64,000 nucleotides of DNA from Clostridium sp. chh4-2 (lineage in GTDB: Bacteria > Bacillota > Clostridia > Lachnospirales > Lachnospiraceae), in assembly GCF_002899675.1 (NCBI RefSeq), contig NZ_PKUU01000009.1, positions 124,001 through 188,000 on the forward strand, in the 5' to 3' direction. The first letter of the stretch is position 1; each line of letters starts with the position of its first letter. This document shows positions 61,750 to 64,000 of the stretch, in pieces. A program made the translations under genes and the position numbers. Below the pieces are notes generated by a model that had not been told where the DNA came from, did no database searches, and was given only the letters and a program-made list of their open reading frames with translations.

Positions 61750-63552
61750 ATGAAAAAATTCTCTGTACTCAGAACGGTTTCTATCAAAACCAGGCTGAGG
61801 TGTCTTTATTTTGTCATAACGGTTCTGCTGGCAATATGGTGCAGTTATATGATGTTCAACTATGTGAAAGATTCCCAGGATCAGGCCGTTTCTTTGAATT
61901 CCCGCATAATGAATGAATATGCGGAAGATATCAACAGCGCGTTTACGGCGCTTGATTCCGTAACAAAATTTCCGGTTCTTAGAAGCCCGGAACCAACTTA
62001 TCTTTATAAATATCTCTCTTCAGAAGAGCATAGTGACGCGGAAATCCTGGCATATTATGCCGATACGGAAAGCAATTTTACAAAAATGCTGATGCTGTAC
62101 CCCAATCTGGACGTCATCGCCGTTTATGATAGAAATGGAGCCGGACTGAAGCGGAGCCAAAGCGTGTCGGCGACGACTGTGGTTCAGGGGGATATGAATC
62201 TGCCATGGGTAAGGGATACTTTGGAGCAGATGGGATCGGTTACCATGCGTCCGGCCGCCAACCTGAGAGATATGGGATTGGAGCCGCCGGATAACGGGCT
62301 TTGCGCCGCAAGGGCGATTATGCGCGTAGAACACAGGGCGCCGGTAGGGCTGGTTATTGCCAGCATAAGCCTGGAGTCCAGCCGGCAGTATTTTGAGAGC
62401 AACCGTTCTTATCAGGAACAGACCATGGGATTATTCAGCCCGGATGGGGACCTGATTCAGGGAAATGTGGATGAATCTGTATACAGCGCCGTTAACAGTA
62501 AGCTGGAACTCTCTGGAAGCAGGGATATTATTGACCGGAACCACATTACCGTTAAAAGACATGGGCAGAGGTATATCTATAATTATGCACGGTTTCCCAA
62601 TGGATATCTGGCGGTGCTTGAAACGCCATACGGACCGATTATCCGCGCCGCCCTGCTGTATCAGGCTCTGCCGTTACTCGTTCTGCTGGTATTTTTTCTG
62701 GGAATTATGCTGCTGATGAACCGGATGATTCTCAGCATCACCGAACCTCTGAGCCGGATGGAAAAGGCGTGCCAAACCATACAAAGCGGTGACTTTTCCT
62801 GCATCGTGGAGGATAACAGCCGTGATGAACTGGGGGATTTCACCCATTCTTTCAACACGATGGCGAAGGAAATCGACTGTCTGATTCATGAAGTCTATGA
62901 GAAACAGACCATTCAGGCTCAAACGGAGCTTCAGATGCTCAGAGCCCAGATCAACCCGCATTTTGTATATAATACATTGGAAACCATACGGGCTTCTGCA
63001 AAACGACACGAGGAAGAGGATTTAAGCCAGATGGCCTATCTTCTGGCAAAGATTCTCCGGTATGGTGTGACGTCGGGAAGCGATTATGTGACCGTGGAAC
63101 AGGAGATGAATCATCTGAATGATTATACGAGCCTTCAAAAGCTTCATTACCGGAACCGGGTCAGTTTTCATGTCTATATTGAACCGAAACTCTATTCCTG
63201 CCGTATGATCCGCCTGGTTTTACAGCCTATCGTGGAAAATGCGCTGTACCATGGAATTCAGTCCATTGAAGGGGAGGGGATTATCGAGGTGATCGGCAGC
63301 CGGTCCGGAGACAACATTGTGTTCCGCATTACCGATAATGGAAAGGGCATTGAACCGGAGACTTTGGAACGGCTGAATGACTATCTGTATGGAAAAAACG
63401 AGGATTTTAAAAGCATTGGGATTAAAAATGTAAACAGGAGAATTGGATTGTCTTACGGAGACGGATATGGAATCAAAATTCAGTCTGTACCGGGGAATGG
63501 GACGATGGTGACGGTTGTGATACCGCTGATTCCTGAAAGTGGGGGGAAATAA
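61750..63552 (+). CDS. Sensor histidine kinase, YesM-like
   Basis: A 600-residue kinase. Spans lie at residues about 19-37 and 298-318, with an extracytoplasmic Cache-like sensor between them. A HAMP domain follows (ITEPLSRMEKACQTIQSGDF), then the His_kinase domain with RAQINPHFVYNTLETI, where His of NPHF is the phosphoacceptor. The HATPase domain has LVLQPIVENALYHGI and ITDNGKGIE. It starts with ATG after TATGAGGGGG. The partner response regulator begins one base after its stop. The pair probably controls the divergent ABC operon. Confidence 0.93.
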   Translation: MKKFSVLRTVSIKTRLRCLYFVITVLLAIWCSYMMFNYVKDSQDQAVSLNSRIMNEYAEDINSAFTALDSVTKFPVLRSPEPTYLYKYLSSEEHSDAEILAYYADTESNFTKMLMLYPNLDVIAVYDRNGAGLKRSQSVSATTVVQGDMNLPWVRDTLEQMGSVTMRPAANLRDMGLEPPDNGLCAARAIMRVEHRAPVGLVIASISLESSRQYFESNRSYQEQTMGLFSPDGDLIQGNVDESVYSAVNSKLELSGSRDIIDRNHITVKRHGQRYIYNYARFPNGYLAVLETPYGPIIRAALLYQALPLLVLLVFFLGIMLLMNRMILSITEPLSRMEKACQTIQSGDFSCIVEDNSRDELGDFTHSFNTMAKEIDCLIHEVYEKQTIQAQTELQMLRAQINPHFVYNTLETIRASAKRHEEEDLSQMAYLLAKILRYGVTSGSDYVTVEQEMNHLNDYTSLQKLHYRNRVSFHVYIEPKLYSCRMIRLVLQPIVENALYHGIQSIEGEGIIEVIGSRSGDNIVFRITDNGKGIEPETLERLNDYLYGKNEDFKSIGIKNVNRRIGLSYGDGYGIKIQSVPGNGTMVTVVIPLIPESGGK

Positions 63553-63553
63553 C

Positions 63554-64000
63554 ATGCTGCATATTCTTGTGGTGGATGATGAAGAAAATATCAGATTTGA
63601 AGTGATAAACTATATAAGGGAAATTCTGGGTGAGGAAGTGCGCCTGTCGGAAGCAGAGAACGGAATTGAGGCCGTAGGGACGATTTGCTCTGAGCCGGTC
63701 GATCTGGTTTTGTCGGATGTGAAGATGCCTCTCTGTACCGGCGTGGAGATGCTGGGAAAACTGAAAGATCTGCAGTACCGGGGGCTGGTTGTCATGATCA
63801 GCGGTTTTGATGATTATGACCTGGTGCGCCGTGCCATGAGAATGGGGGCCGTGGACTATCTGCTGAAACCTCTGGTTCTGGAAGAGTTTGCCGAGGTTTT
63901 GAAATCCTGTGTAAAGAAAATCAAGCTCAGAAATGTGATGCACGGATTTGAGCCTTCCATTCTGGAAAATGTGGAAAAAAGATTTTTTATGCAGCAAAAA
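63554..64000 (+). CDS. Response regulator, YesN-like (partial, cut by window end)
   Basis: The first 149 residues are visible and the frame stays open to the last base. The receiver domain shows D8-D9, phosphoacceptor D55 (LVLSDVKMPL), ISGFDDYDLVRRAM and K in YLLKPLVLEEF. A C-terminal AraC-type domain is expected beyond the window. ATG 63554 follows GGGGGG and lies one base after the kinase stop, so the pair is coupled. Confidence 0.9.
   Translation, partial: MLHILVVDDEENIRFEVINYIREILGEEVRLSEAENGIEAVGTICSEPVDLVLSDVKMPLCTGVEMLGKLKDLQYRGLVVMISGFDDYDLVRRAMRMGAVDYLLKPLVLEEFAEVLKSCVKKIKLRNVMHGFEPSILENVEKRFFMQQK

Noticed and set aside
1..64000. tRNA, rRNA, prophage, conjugation or defence-island genes
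   Set aside because: No cloverleaf, rRNA stretch, integrase, capsid, relaxase or restriction-type protein was recognised in either strand by eye. A tRNA scan would settle the RNA part.

Overview
The window looks like a chromosome segment of a strictly anaerobic, low-to-mid GC Firmicute of the Lachnospiraceae (Clostridium cluster XIVa) type. The reasons are Shine-Dalgarno-rich short-gap operons, three carbohydrate ABC systems without their own ATPase, YesMN-type two-component systems, rubrerythrin-based oxygen defence with a Fur/PerR regulator, Rex, GlpP, DUF1667-type glycerol-3-phosphate oxidation and a decayed Rpn-like gene. No rRNA, tRNA, prophage, CRISPR array or plasmid function was recognised. 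The species is not determined.

Region 1 (1-22700) is a large glycerol-phosphate district. It opens with a cytoplasmic glycerophosphodiester phosphodiesterase (GDPD), an alkaline-phosphatase-superfamily phosphodiesterase and an sn-glycerol-1-phosphate dehydrogenase. A lipoprotein and two permeases of an UgpBAE-like ABC importer follow; the lipoprotein gene carries a G-tract frameshift. Then come a metallo-beta-lactamase-fold lipoprotein, a HAD-IIA phosphatase, a second GDPD and the antiterminator GlpP. After a 267-bp palindromic MITE with a perfect 8-bp target duplication comes an operon for an MgtC-like membrane protein, two FAD oxidoreductases, a DUF1667 Fe-S protein, glycerol kinase, a GH2 glycosidase, a sugar isomerase-like TIM barrel and a HAD phosphatase. 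Promoter-plus-terminator leaders precede mgtC and glpK, and a third one stands without a gene after the glycerol-1-phosphate dehydrogenase. They are natural candidates for GlpP control. Together these genes could import glycerophosphodiesters or glycosylglycerols, release glycerol or glycerol phosphate (both stereoisomers), and oxidise it to DHAP.

Region 2 (22700-41700) is mostly housekeeping and stress: an FAH-family hydrolase, rubrerythrin and reverse rubrerythrin with PerR and matching operator-like palindromes, an Rpn-like pseudogene, a LysR regulator, an S1-domain protein coupled to a small alarmone synthetase, a membrane-bound GDPD, D-aminoacyl-tRNA deacylase, M18 aminopeptidase, a second MITE with the same ends, a trigger-factor-like lipoprotein, xanthine phosphoribosyltransferase, a Cof-type HAD, a large sensory EAL protein, an ATC-hydrolase-like protein, Rex and another LysR regulator.

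Region 3 (41700-50930) is a uronide-type utilisation locus: YesM/YesN-like kinase and regulator (minus strand) divergent from two permeases, a solute-binding lipoprotein, a DUF2264 protein and a GH88 unsaturated glucuronyl hydrolase. A 13-base motif is repeated upstream of both transporter units.

Region 4 (50930-57560) holds a MATE exporter with a small HTH regulator, a PAP2 phosphatase, two uncharacterised polytopic membrane proteins, an internally deleted MATE gene and a TPR/MORN-like protein. Region 5 (57590-64000) has a PhnP-like hydrolase and a third sugar ABC operon on the minus strand, divergent from a second YesM-type kinase. The partner response regulator runs off the window end.
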